5,866 nucleotides of DNA from Silvimonas sp. JCM 19000 (GTDB lineage: Bacteria > Pseudomonadota > Gammaproteobacteria > Burkholderiales > Chitinibacteraceae), in NCBI GenBank assembly GCA_001313065.1, contig BBFD01000258.1, forward strand, positions 1-5,866, read 5' to 3'. The notes beneath the pieces were generated by a model, which had not been told where the DNA came from, did not search any database, and saw nothing but the letters and a program-made list of their open reading frames with translations. Each line of letters begins with the position of its first letter. Position 1 is the first letter of the stretch. Made by a program: the position numbers and the translations under genes. This document shows, piece after piece, positions 1 through 5,866 of the stretch.

Positions 1-320
1 GCGGAGGACAGCAACGCGCCCTTGCGTTCCGGCCCACTGGAACTCAACCCGGCCTACCGCCGGGCCGAATGGGCTGGCGCGGCGCTGGACCTGACCAGTT
101 CTGAATTCAATCTGCTGGAAATGCTGCTCAAAGCGCAAGGCAAAGTGCTTAACAAAAAACGAGCTGTGCGAGCAGGCGTTGGGGCGGCCGCATACGCGTT
201 ATGACCGCAGCGTCGATGTGCACATGAGCAATCTGCGGCAAAAAACTCGGCACCTACGCCGATGGCCGCTCTCCCATCCAGACCGTGCGTGGCATCGGTT
301 ATCAATGGCAACCCGAATGA
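1..320 (+). CDS. OmpR/PhoB-family response regulator, DNA-binding C-terminus (CpxR-like); partial, two frameshifts
   Basis: This is the C-terminal winged-helix DNA-binding domain of a response regulator; the phosphoacceptor receiver domain lies left of the window. The frame is open from base 1 and reads LDLTSSEFNLLEMLLKAQGKVL, the typical start of a Trans_reg_C domain. It then continues, after dropping one A from the A6 run at 154-159, as ELCEQALGRPHTRYDRSVDV and HMSNLRQKL, which contain the recognition helix. Dropping one A from the A6 run at 240-245 restores the closing wing, with VRGIGYQWQPE before TGA at 318-320. The restored fragment is 105 residues. The stretch LGRPHTRYDRSVDVHMSNLR resembles the corresponding part of CpxR, and the downstream kinase resembles CpxA, so a CpxR/MisR-type envelope-stress regulator is likely. 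That assignment is inference, because the receiver domain is not visible. The stop overlaps the kinase start as ATGA, which suggests translational coupling. The two breaks are probably sequencing errors. Confidence 0.88.
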
Positions 321-1749
321 AGCCGATCTCGCTGTCTTTTCTGCCCCGCGGCCGTTTGTTCTGGAAAATTCTGCTGCTGTTCTGGGTGACATTGATCGCT
401 GGCTTCTTTGCCGTCGCCGCCGTCTTCGCCATCTATGACGAACAGCGCAGCGCGGTGGTGCGCGAGGCACTGGCGACCGATCCGCGCGTGTCTAGCATCA
501 CCAATTCGGCCGCCGCTGTGCTGCAATACGGCGGCGTACCGGCACTGACCGAGGTGTCGCGGCATTGGTCGAAATTCATGCGCGCCAATTTGCTGGTGGT
601 GGATGACAACGATCACGACGTACTCAACCGGCCGGTGCCCCCCACCGCCTTGAAGATGGCGCGGCAAATCCTGGCCAACCCGGCGCAATCGCCTGGTCCG
701 ATCGGTGGCCCGGATGCCCATGATCGGCACGATCAACAGGATTACTCCTCGGTCATCCGCGTTACCACGCCACAAGCGCAGTCACTGCTGGTGTTCATGA
801 CCTACGACGAAAACCGCGCGCGGCGTACCCCGCCGCCAGGGGCATGGCTGCCGCCGCAGATTTTGTGGTTGGGCGGGCTGGGCAGCCTGGTTTTCAGCGC
901 GCTGCTCGCGCTCTATCTGACCCGGCCGATCCGCGTATTGCAGCGCGCCTTTGACCGGGTGGCCAATGGCGATCTGGACGAGCGCATTGCGCCCCGCATG
1001 GGCCGTCGGCGCGATGAGATTGCCGATCTGGGGCATGACTTTGACCGCATGGCCGAGCGGCTCAAGCAGTTGGTGAATTCGCAGCAGCAATTGCTGCACG
1101 ATGTATCGCACGAACTGCGTTCGCCGCTAGCTCGACTGCAAGTGGCGGTGGGGCTGGCGCGCAAGCAACCAGAAAATATGGCCAACAGTCTGGAACGCAT
1201 CGAGCGCGAATCGCACCGGCTGGACGAACTGGTGGGCGAGCTGCTGACCCTGTCACGGCTGGAAGCGGCCGGCGAAGGCGATCCGGACCATTATTTTGAT
1301 GTGATTGAATTGCTGGACGCCATTGTCGATGACGCCCGCTTTGAGGCGGAAAACGCCGGGGTGCAGATTGATCTGGCGCGTGACCCGGCGCTGGATGCCC
1401 GCGAAATTATCCTGCGCGGCCGAGCCGAACCGATGTATCGGGCGGTGGAAAACGTGGTGCGTAATGCGATGAAATATTCCGCGCCCGGCCAGCGCGTGAT
1501 TGTGGCGGCGCATTTGCGCGGCGAAGCGCTGGAAATCGCCGTGGCCGACCAGGCCCGGGCGTACCGGACGACAAGCTGGAACAGATGTTCCAGCCCTTTG
1601 TGACGCTGGATGGCGCCAACCGCCAACCCGGCCACGGTCTCGGCCTGGCCATCGCGCAACGCGCAGTGCAAGCGCACGGCGGCAGCATCAAAGCCAGCAA
1701 TCGCCCCGAAGGCGGGCTGCAGATGATCATCCGGATACCACTGCACTAA
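317..1749 (+). CDS. Two-component sensor histidine kinase (CpxA-like), one frameshift near the C-terminus
   Basis: Membrane sensor kinase that should phosphorylate the regulator encoded just upstream. The ATG at 317 overlaps the regulator's stop as ATGA; no strong ribosome binding site precedes it, consistent with coupling. The order is: transmembrane helix 1 (about residues 18-40), a periplasmic sensing region of roughly 140 residues, transmembrane helix 2 (about 180-200), HAMP linker (RPIRVLQRAFDRVANGDLDE) and H-box HDVSHELRSPLARL. The phospho-acceptor is His265. An N-box ENVVRNAMKYS follows near residue 378. The frame then breaks at 1550-1554. Adding one G restores the G1 box DQGPGVPDD, then FQPF, then the G2 box GHGLGLAIAQ, with stop TAA at 1747-1749. 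The restored length is 477 residues, close to CpxA. The match of H-box and N-box to CpxA is recognised by eye, and the signal sensed is unknown. Without repair the protein would end at 1603, lack a complete ATP-binding domain and be inactive. Confidence 0.9.
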
Positions 1750-1758
1750 CCATCGCCA

Positions 1759-1919
1759 CGTGGGGTGCGTTACCCCCGGGTTTTGGGGGCTTGTCCTCGC
1801 TTGCGGGGGGCAACGCACATTCCAGTTATGCCTTGGACGCTGGATGGCCCCGAATGGGGCCGGGGCCTTGGGCCCCAAAAAATGTGCGTTGCCCCAAACC
1901 CGGGGTAACGCACCCTACG
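1759..1919. repeat. Repeat A: nested palindromic element between convergent genes
   Basis: About 160 bp filling the gap between the kinase end (1749) and the thioesterase end (1940). The outer arms are an imperfect inverted repeat: GGGTGCGTTAC starting at 1763 on the left, answered by GTAACGCACCC at 1904-1914 on the right, both flanked on the inside by CCCGGGTTTGGGG-like sequence. A second pair is a perfect 15-bp match: GGGGCAACGCACATT at 1807-1821 and its complement at 1881-1895. In the right arm the two blocks are adjacent; in the left arm about 18 bases (near 1789-1806) separate them. The core holds two small hairpins, GGCCCC-GAAT-GGGGCC at 1846-1861 and GGGGCC-TTG-GGCCCC at 1862-1876. The right end reads ACCCTACG; the left has CGTGGGGT where CGTAGGGT would be symmetrical. 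It has no coding content. It is probably a REP/BIME or MITE-like mobile repeat, and as a very stable hairpin between converging genes it could also stop transcription from either side. Confidence 0.75.
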
Positions 1920-1939
1920 CAGCGTTCTTTTTATTGCCG

Positions 1940-2395
1940 TCAGGCACGCAGGCGCGCAGTCCGGCGGGCTTCAGCTTGGGTCCAGCGGGCTTGTTCGATG
2001 TCGTTTTCGGGGGTCAGCACCGGCACGGCGGCGGGTTTGCCGGCGTCGTCGAGCGCCACCATGGTGAAGTAGCAACTATTGGTATGGCGCTCAGTGCGTT
2101 GGCGCACATTCTCGGCCACCACGCGGATGCCGATTTCCATCGAGGTGCGGCCGGTGTAGTTAACGCTGGCCAGAAACGTCACCAGCTCACCCACATGGAT
2201 CGGCTGTTTAAAGATCACCTGATCCACCGACAGCGTCACCACATAGGTGCCGGCATAGCGACTGGCGCAGGCGTAGGCGACTTCATCCAGTAGTTTAAGC
2301 AGCTGACCGCCGTGCACATTGCCCGAGAAATTAGCCATCTCGGGCATCATCAGCACGGTCATGGTCAGCTTGTGGCGCGGCAGATCGCTGGTCAT
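1940..2395 (-). CDS. Acyl-CoA thioesterase, single hotdog domain (YciA/ACOT-like)
   Basis: Predicted cytoplasmic acyl-CoA hydrolase of 151 residues, releasing free acid and CoA; the preferred chain length cannot be read from the sequence. The hotdog signature MANFSGNVHGGQLLKLLDE lies at residues 20-38, with the helix that carries the likely catalytic Asp (D37). Strand sequences typical of the fold follow, including VTLSVDQVIFKQPIHVGELV and NYTGRTSMEIGIRV. The length suits a one-domain hotdog enzyme. I chose the ATG at 2393-2395 because the family homology starts just after it; the same frame stays open further upstream but there it reads out-of-frame lipA. The start lies only 7 bases past the lipA stop, so it is almost certainly cotranscribed with lipA. 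No clear Shine-Dalgarno is visible and translation may be coupled. It is the only complete gene in the window without an apparent indel. The general hydrolase call is solid; the subfamily is less certain. Confidence 0.88.
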   Translation of the reverse strand: MTSDLPRHKLTMTVLMMPEMANFSGNVHGGQLLKLLDEVAYACASRYAGTYVVTLSVDQVIFKQPIHVGELVTFLASVNYTGRTSMEIGIRVVAENVRQRTERHTNSCYFTMVALDDAGKPAAVPVLTPENDIEQARWTQAEARRTARLRA

Positions 2396-2402
2396 GCGGT
2401 GA

Positions 2403-3369
2403 TCACAAACCCGCGTGATGCGCTTGCTGGTCGGCGTGGTAGCTCGAACGCACCATCGCCCCCACCGCCGCATGCTTGAAGCCCATCTTGTAGGCTTCTT
2501 CCTCAAACATCTTGAAGGTGTCCGGGTGCACGTAACGCAGCACCGGCAAGTGGCCATTGGACGGCTGCAGATACTGGCCGATGGTCAGCATATCGATATC
2601 GTGAGCGCGCATATCGCGCATGGTCTGCAGGATTTCTTCGTCGGTTTCGCCCAGGCCCACCATGATGCCGGACTTGGTATTCACCTGCGGATACAGGGCC
2701 TTGAAGTCCTTCAGCAGCTTGAGCGAATGCAGATAATCCGAGCCCGGACGCGCTTGCTTGTACAGACGCGGCACGGTTTCCAGATTGTGGTTCATCACGT
2801 CAGGCAGACCGTCGCCAAAGATTTGCAGCGCCAGATCGAGACGGCCGCGGAAGTCAGGCACCAGTACTTCAATCTGCGTTTCCGGGCTTAGCGCGCGCGT
2901 GTTGCTGATGCATTCGACAAAATGCTGGGCGCCGCCATCGCGCAAATCGTCGCGATCCACCGACGTCACCACCACATAGCGCAAACGCAGCGCGGCAATG
3001 GTTTCGGCCAGATGTTTGGGTTCTTCGGTATCCAGCGGATTGGGGCGGCCGTGGCCGACGTCGCAGAACGGGCAACGCCGGGTGCAGATGTCGCCCATGA
3101 TCATGAAGGTGGCGGTGCCTTTGCCAAAGCATTCGCCAATATTGGGACAGGACGCTTCTTCGCAGACCGTGTGCAGCTTTTGCTCGCGCAAAATCTCTTT
3201 GATTTCGTAAAAGCGGCTGTTCAGGCTGGGCGCCGTCACCCGGATCCACTCCGGTTTTTTTCAGCTTTTGTTCCAGCGGCACAATCTTGATGGGAATCCG
3301 CGCGGTCTTGGCCTCGCCCTTGTGTTTGACACCTACTGCGTTCGAGGCGGTTTTCAATTCTTCAGTCAT
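2403..3369 (-). CDS. lipA: Lipoyl synthase LipA, one frameshift near the N-terminus
   Basis: Radical SAM enzyme that inserts two sulfur atoms at C6 and C8 of protein-bound octanoyl groups, completing lipoate on the E2 subunits of 2-oxoacid dehydrogenases and on GcvH. Restored length is 321 residues, the usual LipA size. The auxiliary 4Fe-4S cluster motif [12 protein letters not shown] gives Cys69, 74 and 80; the radical SAM motif CTRRCPFC gives Cys95, 99 and 102. The conserved RSSY motif that ligates the auxiliary cluster is at 307-310. The start is the ATG at 3367-3369 ([10 protein letters not shown]); an in-frame ATG at 3426 is less likely. The frame breaks in the T7 run at 3255-3261 (A7 on the coding strand). 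Removing one A gives [19 protein letters not shown], as expected for the family. As read, the frame becomes [17 protein letters not shown] and the catalytic part would need a separate start. The gene lies 73 bases downstream of lipB. Confidence 0.95.
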
Positions 3370-3442
3370 GGTCCGTTCCGGCTCCGCCCAGGCTTGTGGC
3401 CCCGGCGGCACGCGCGGCATTTGCACACCGCACGCGCGTTAA

Positions 3443-4092
3443 TCAGTTGATCTGGTTCAGGATTTTGGCGGCCATTCTAGCAGCCAGGGCAGCGGGTGTC
3501 TCGCGCACGCCAAAATCGCAAAGTTGCGCTACTTGCAGCCCGGCGTAGCCACACGGGTTAATCCAGCTAAACGGGGTCAGATCCATATCCACATTGAGCG
3601 ACAAGCCATGAAATGCGCAGCCATTGCGGATGCGCAAACCCAGCGCAGCAATCTTGGCCTCGATACCGGTCTCGGGCATGCGCACGTACACGCCGGGCGC
3701 ATCGACTTTGCCATAGGCTGCGATATCGTAATCATCCAGCAAATCGATCACGCTGTTTTCCAGCTTGCGCACCAACTCGCGCACGCCCAGTTTGCGCCGG
3801 CGCAAATCCAGCAGCGTGTATGCAATCAGCTGGCCCGGGCGTGGTACGTCACCTGGCCGCCACGGTCGATCTTGACCAGCGGAATATCGGTGGCGCGCAG
3901 GATATGTTCGGGCTTGCCCGCCTGGCCCAGCGTGTACACCGGGTCGTGTTCCAGCAGCCATAGCTCGTCGGGCGTGGCGTCGCTGCGGGCATCGGTAAAC
4001 GCCTGCATCGCATGCCAGATCGGCTCATACGGCTGCCGGCCCAGCGGTTTGATCTGCACGCCCAGGACTTCGCTTGCGCGCTCGGACCACAT
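3443..4092 (-). CDS. lipB: Octanoyl-ACP:protein octanoyltransferase LipB, one frameshift
   Basis: Transfers octanoate from acyl carrier protein to the lysine of lipoyl domains, making the substrate for LipA next door. The N-terminal part has [16 protein letters not shown] and [22 protein letters not shown]. The C-terminal part has [19 protein letters not shown], the catalytic Lys in [10 protein letters not shown] (about 147), [16 protein letters not shown] and the catalytic Cys in INPCGY (about 181). The two parts lie in different frames. The break is at 3839-3841, inside the hallmark [12 protein letters not shown] motif (about 77-88): one G is missing (one C on the plus strand), and restoring it gives a 216-residue protein. 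The start is ambiguous. The ATG at 4092 gives a family-like N-terminus, whereas a TTG at 4128 lies 8 bases after GGGGA and would add 12 residues. Without repair the protein would end after TYHARAS and lack both catalytic residues. Confidence 0.93.
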
Positions 4093-4143
4093 TCCGCTGT
4101 CGGCCGCCAGATTGACGTCATTCTTCAAAGCGGCAATCCCCGG

Positions 4144-4457
4144 TTACAGCACCATGCGTACCAGCGGATGCGCGCGCAGCGCTGCATCGATGGCATGCAC
4201 TTGTTCGATGTTGTCAAAGGTGATGTCGAGCGTGGCGGCGTGGTAATTGCCCTGGCTGCTGGGGCGGATGGTGACCAGCGCGGCATCAAAGTCAGGGAAA
4301 TGCGCGATGGTGACTTCCATCAACGCGTTGTGGAAATCAGCCAGCTCAACCTGCTTTTTTTGCTGACGGCCTTGACCGGAATCAGCACCGGAAACTCAAC
4401 CAGATTTTCCAGCTTCGGAACATCAAGATCAGTAAAAGTGGGGGACGGCGTAGTCAT
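4144..4457 (-). CDS. DUF493/YbeD-like small protein, one frameshift
   Basis: Small protein of the DUF493 (YbeD) family, often found beside lipB and suspected of a regulatory, ACT-like role; its biochemical function is not established. The ATG at 4455-4457 overlaps the dat stop as ATGA, so the two are probably translationally coupled. The first frame reads MTTPSPTFTDLDVPKLENLV then EFPVLIPVKAVSKK. It breaks in the T7 run at 4355-4361 (A7 on the coding strand). Adding one A, or removing two, continues with KQVELADFHNALMEVTIAHF and PDFDAALVTIRPSSQGNYHA, ending HPLVRMVL before TAA at 4144-4146. The FPVLIPVK start, the PDFDAA-RPSS-GNY centre and the AHPLVRMVL end fit DUF493 proteins. The restored length is 104 residues. 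Because the frame is split into two short pieces, automated gene finders would probably miss it. Confidence 0.82.
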
Positions 4458-5330
4458 GGAACATCCTTTGCGCGCATCACGTCGCGCTTGAAATCGAGAT
4501 AGTGCTGATACATGGCACGGTACAGGGGGCCGGGTTGGCCGTTGCCGATCTTGCGATCGTCCAGTTCGGTAATCGCCAGCAGCTCCTTGCTGGACGAAGA
4601 CAACCAGAGTTCATCGGCCGTGCTGACCTCGGCCGCGGTAATAGCGCGTTGTTGGTGGGGAATCTGATGCTGTTGCGCCAGTTCGAGCACCAGATCATAA
4701 GTGATGCCGGTGAGCATCAGATGCGACGGCGGTGGCGCCAGCAACTGGCCGTCTCGAACCACGAAGATGTTGCTGGCCGAGCCTTCTATCAAGAGGCCGT
4801 CGCGGAATAATACGGTTTCGGTGACGCCAGCGTCTGCCGCCATCTGGCGGAGCAAGACGTTGGCCAGCAGCGAAGTGGCTTTGACATTGCAGCGCAGCCA
4901 GCGGATGTCATCGGCACTGACCGCGCTAACGCCTTGCTGCACCAGCTGGTGCGGGCGGGATCAGCGGATCGGCGTAGGCAAACACGGTGGGCTGGGCCAC
5001 GTTGGGGAAAACATGGTTGCGCGGATACGCCGGGCCGCGCGTTACCTGTAGATAGACCGACTGGTCATCAAACGGCTGCTGCGCCACCAGCTTGTGCACC
5101 AGATCCAGCCATTGCGCCTCGCTGTGCGGATCGTCGATGCGTGCGGCAGCCAGGCTGCGGCCGAGCCGGTGGATATGTTCTTGCAGCCGGAAAGGCCGCC
5201 GGCTGTACACCGGGATGACTTCGTACACGCCATCACCAAACAGAAACCCACGGTCCAGCACCGGCACTTGCAACGTGGCCAACGGCGCAAACGCGCCATT
5301 CAGATAAGCGATCAATTCGGGGACTTGCAT
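4454..5330 (-). CDS. dat: D-amino acid aminotransferase (D-alanine transaminase), one frameshift
   Basis: PLP-dependent class IV aminotransferase that exchanges amino groups between D-amino acids and 2-oxo acids (D-Ala + 2-oxoglutarate to pyruvate + D-Glu), supplying D-amino acids for peptidoglycan. The start is ATG at 5328-5330 with AGGAG 5 bases upstream. Visible features are DRGFLFGDGVYEVIPVY (26-42), then VTRGPAYPRNHVFP with the RNH substrate-carboxylate motif typical of D-amino acid transaminases rather than branched-chain enzymes. RWLRCNVKATSLL carries the PLP lysine (about 150) and LLIEGSASNIFVV the PLP-nitrogen Glu (about 182). The frame breaks between about 4942 and 4966. Removing one base, for example one G of the GGG at 4953-4955 or 4957-4959, joins FAYADPLIPP to QLVQQGVSAVSADDIRWLR; the exact site cannot be fixed. 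The restored length is 291 residues, against 282 for the Bacillus enzyme. It is the first gene of the leftward block. Branched-chain aminotransferase or aminodeoxychorismate lyase are less likely alternatives. Confidence 0.9.
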
Positions 5331-5335
5331 GAGCA

Positions 5336-5340
5336 CTCCT
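5336..5340 (-). promoter_or_regulatory. Shine-Dalgarno of dat
   Basis: The coding strand reads AGGAG, then TGCTC, then the ATG at 5330: a canonical core with 5-base spacing. It decides the dat start and is the clearest ribosome binding site in the window, in keeping with dat being the first gene of the leftward block. The downstream genes rely on overlaps or short gaps. Confidence 0.75.
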
Positions 5341-5354
5341 GCAGGACAGCCGTA

Positions 5355-5360
5355 ATTATC
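5355..5360 (-). promoter_or_regulatory. Possible -10 box for the dat–DUF493–lipB–lipA block
   Basis: GATAAT on the minus strand, 24 bases upstream of the dat ATG, would put a transcript start about 18 bases before it. The position 17 bases further upstream (CTGCCG) is a poor match to a sigma-70 -35 box. The call rests on one hexamer in the short stretch between repeat B and dat, and is weak. Confidence 0.3.
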
Positions 5361-5436
5361 GCCCGGATTGGCCCGCTCGGCAGCCCCGTGTTTGTGCGCG
5401 TCGCCCAACTCAGACCGTTAGCCTGTGCCGCCGTCT

Positions 5437-5534
5437 CATAGGGTGGGTCTAGACCCACCAACCAAAGCCGCAGAAAAGCCCGCCGCATCATGCTTTTCTA
5501 CGGCTTTGAGCGGTGGGTCTAGACCCACCCTATG
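5437..5534. repeat. Repeat B: 98-bp palindromic element with two identical 18-bp palindromic ends
   Basis: Each end contains the perfect 18-bp palindrome GGTGGGTCTAGACCCACC (5442-5459 and 5512-5529). The outer ends are CATAGG on the left and CCTATG on the right, giving 23-bp terminal inverted repeats. Inside these, 5460-5479 pairs with 5492-5511 at 16 of 20 positions (matching blocks CAAAGCCG and AGAAAAGC), around a 12-base loop. A transcript could therefore fold either as one long hairpin or as two small terminal hairpins. It contains no ORF and no T-run typical of a terminator. The TA next to each end (TA-GGGTGGG and CCCACCC-TA) could be a TA target duplication of a MITE, or the tetranucleotide-plus-hairpin layout of a paired REP (BIME). 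It lies between the second kinase and dat, and its right end supplies the kinase stop codon. Confidence 0.85.
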
Positions 5535-5866
5535 CCTCATCAATCGCTTCGCCGTGTTTGCCGATCGGTAGCAGGATAGTGGCGACCAGGCCGCCGCTGG
5601 CGTGGTTGGCCAGAAACAGTTCGCCGCCATGCGCGTGCACGATGCTGCGCGCGATGCCCAGCCCCAGCCCCATGCCCTGGGTATTAACGCTGCGGCCATG
5701 CTCCAGCCGCAGATACGGCTGGAACAGACTGGGCAGCGCTTCTTCCGGCACGCCGGGGCCGTAATCGCGGATGGTCAGTTCGACCAGCTCATCGGTGCGC
5801 GTAATCAGCACTTCAGCGCGCTCGCCATAGAACAAGGCGTTATCCAGCAAATTGCCACCGCGCGCT
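5530..5866 (-). CDS. Histidine kinase C-terminal ATP-binding domain; partial at the window edge
   Basis: About 111 residues of a HATPase_c domain, open to the window's right edge. The N-box GGNLLDNALFYGERAEV coordinates Mg-ATP, the G1 box is RDYGPGVPEE, an F-box-like SLFQPYLRLE follows, and the G2 box is GMGLGLGIARSIVHAHGG, ending in GGLVATILLPIG. All ATP-binding elements are intact, so this is the catalytic end of a sensor kinase distinct from the one at 317-1749. The sensor, HAMP and phospho-His parts, and any partner regulator, lie beyond the window. It is the same direction as dat, with about 200 bases between them. The stop TAG (5530-5532) lies inside repeat B, so the last residues could differ from those of relatives. 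The substrate regulator and signal are unknown. Confidence 0.85.
   Translation of the reverse strand, partial: ARGGNLLDNALFYGERAEVLITRTDELVELTIRDYGPGVPEEALPSLFQPYLRLEHGRSVNTQGMGLGLGIARSIVHAHGGELFLANHASGGLVATILLPIGKHGEAIDEA

Noticed and set aside
1862..1882. GC-rich hairpin GGGGCC-TTG-GGCCCC followed by AAAAAA as a Rho-independent terminator.
   Set aside because: On the plus strand the run is A rather than U; on the minus strand the U-run would precede the hairpin. The orientation is wrong for a canonical terminator.
1291..2293. Open frames crossing repeat A (minus 1291-1878, plus 1500-2072 and 1760-2293).
   Set aside because: They run through palindromic non-coding sequence and opposite the kinase or thioesterase; their translations are low-complexity and resemble nothing recognisable.
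2415..4246. Long plus-strand open frames opposite lipA, lipB and DUF493 (for example 2415-2891 and 3524-4246).
   Set aside because: They are antisense shadows of well-recognised genes in GC-rich DNA, with no family resemblance and no ribosome binding sites.
4355..4361. Programmed -1 ribosomal frameshifting at the A7 run in DUF493.
   Set aside because: The direction would fit this gene, but the runs in lipA and the response regulator need the opposite correction and the Gly-Pro-Gly breaks have no slippery run. A single error explanation covers all of them better. Accurate reads confirming A7 here would reopen it.
1..5330. Real pseudogenisation of the two-component pair and the lipoate genes.
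   Set aside because: All catalytic motifs are intact on both sides of each break, there are no in-frame stops or larger deletions, and the breaks cluster at homopolymers and one repeated word.
5437..5534. CRISPR repeats or a phage/plasmid origin from the two 18-bp copies.
   Set aside because: There are only two copies, each self-complementary and in inverted arrangement, with no spacer array, cas genes or replication genes nearby.

Overview
The window looks like chromosomal DNA of a GC-rich betaproteobacterium. Neisseriales (Chromobacterium/Chitinibacter-like relatives) is my best guess, based on family resemblance of the proteins and the order dat – DUF493 – lipB – lipA. No database search was possible. 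No phage, plasmid or CRISPR signature is visible, and I see no undescribed multi-gene system.

Layout. Positions 1-1749 (+) hold a two-component pair resembling CpxR/CpxA: the DNA-binding end of an OmpR/PhoB-type response regulator, cut by the window edge, followed with an ATGA overlap by its membrane histidine kinase. Positions 1750-1939 separate these from a convergent leftward block and are filled by a nested palindromic repeat (repeat A). Positions 1940-5330 (-) are a compact five-gene block in transcription order: dat (D-amino acid aminotransferase), a DUF493/YbeD-like protein, lipB (octanoyltransferase), lipA (lipoyl synthase) and a single-hotdog acyl-CoA thioesterase. Positions 5331-5529 hold the dat leader and a second, 98-bp palindromic repeat (repeat B). 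Positions 5530-5866 (-) are the catalytic C-terminus of a second histidine kinase that runs off the window.

LipB moves octanoate from acyl carrier protein onto lipoyl-domain lysines, and LipA inserts two sulfurs to make lipoate for the 2-oxoacid dehydrogenases and the glycine cleavage system. Dat makes D-alanine/D-glutamate for the cell wall. Why dat and the thioesterase travel with the lipoate genes cannot be read from the sequence.

The dominant oddity is that six of the eight protein genes are broken by single-base indels, seven in all, while each stays clearly coding in the next frame. All four A/T runs of six or more within genes sit at a break. Two further breaks are the loss of one G at the same GGCCCGGGC context, encoding Gly-Pro-Gly in two unrelated genes. 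This is best read as uncorrected sequencing error rather than gene decay. The genes are therefore annotated as full-length CDSs with the break positions stated. The two repeats share similar TAGGGTG-type ends and are the most biologically interesting non-coding structures here.
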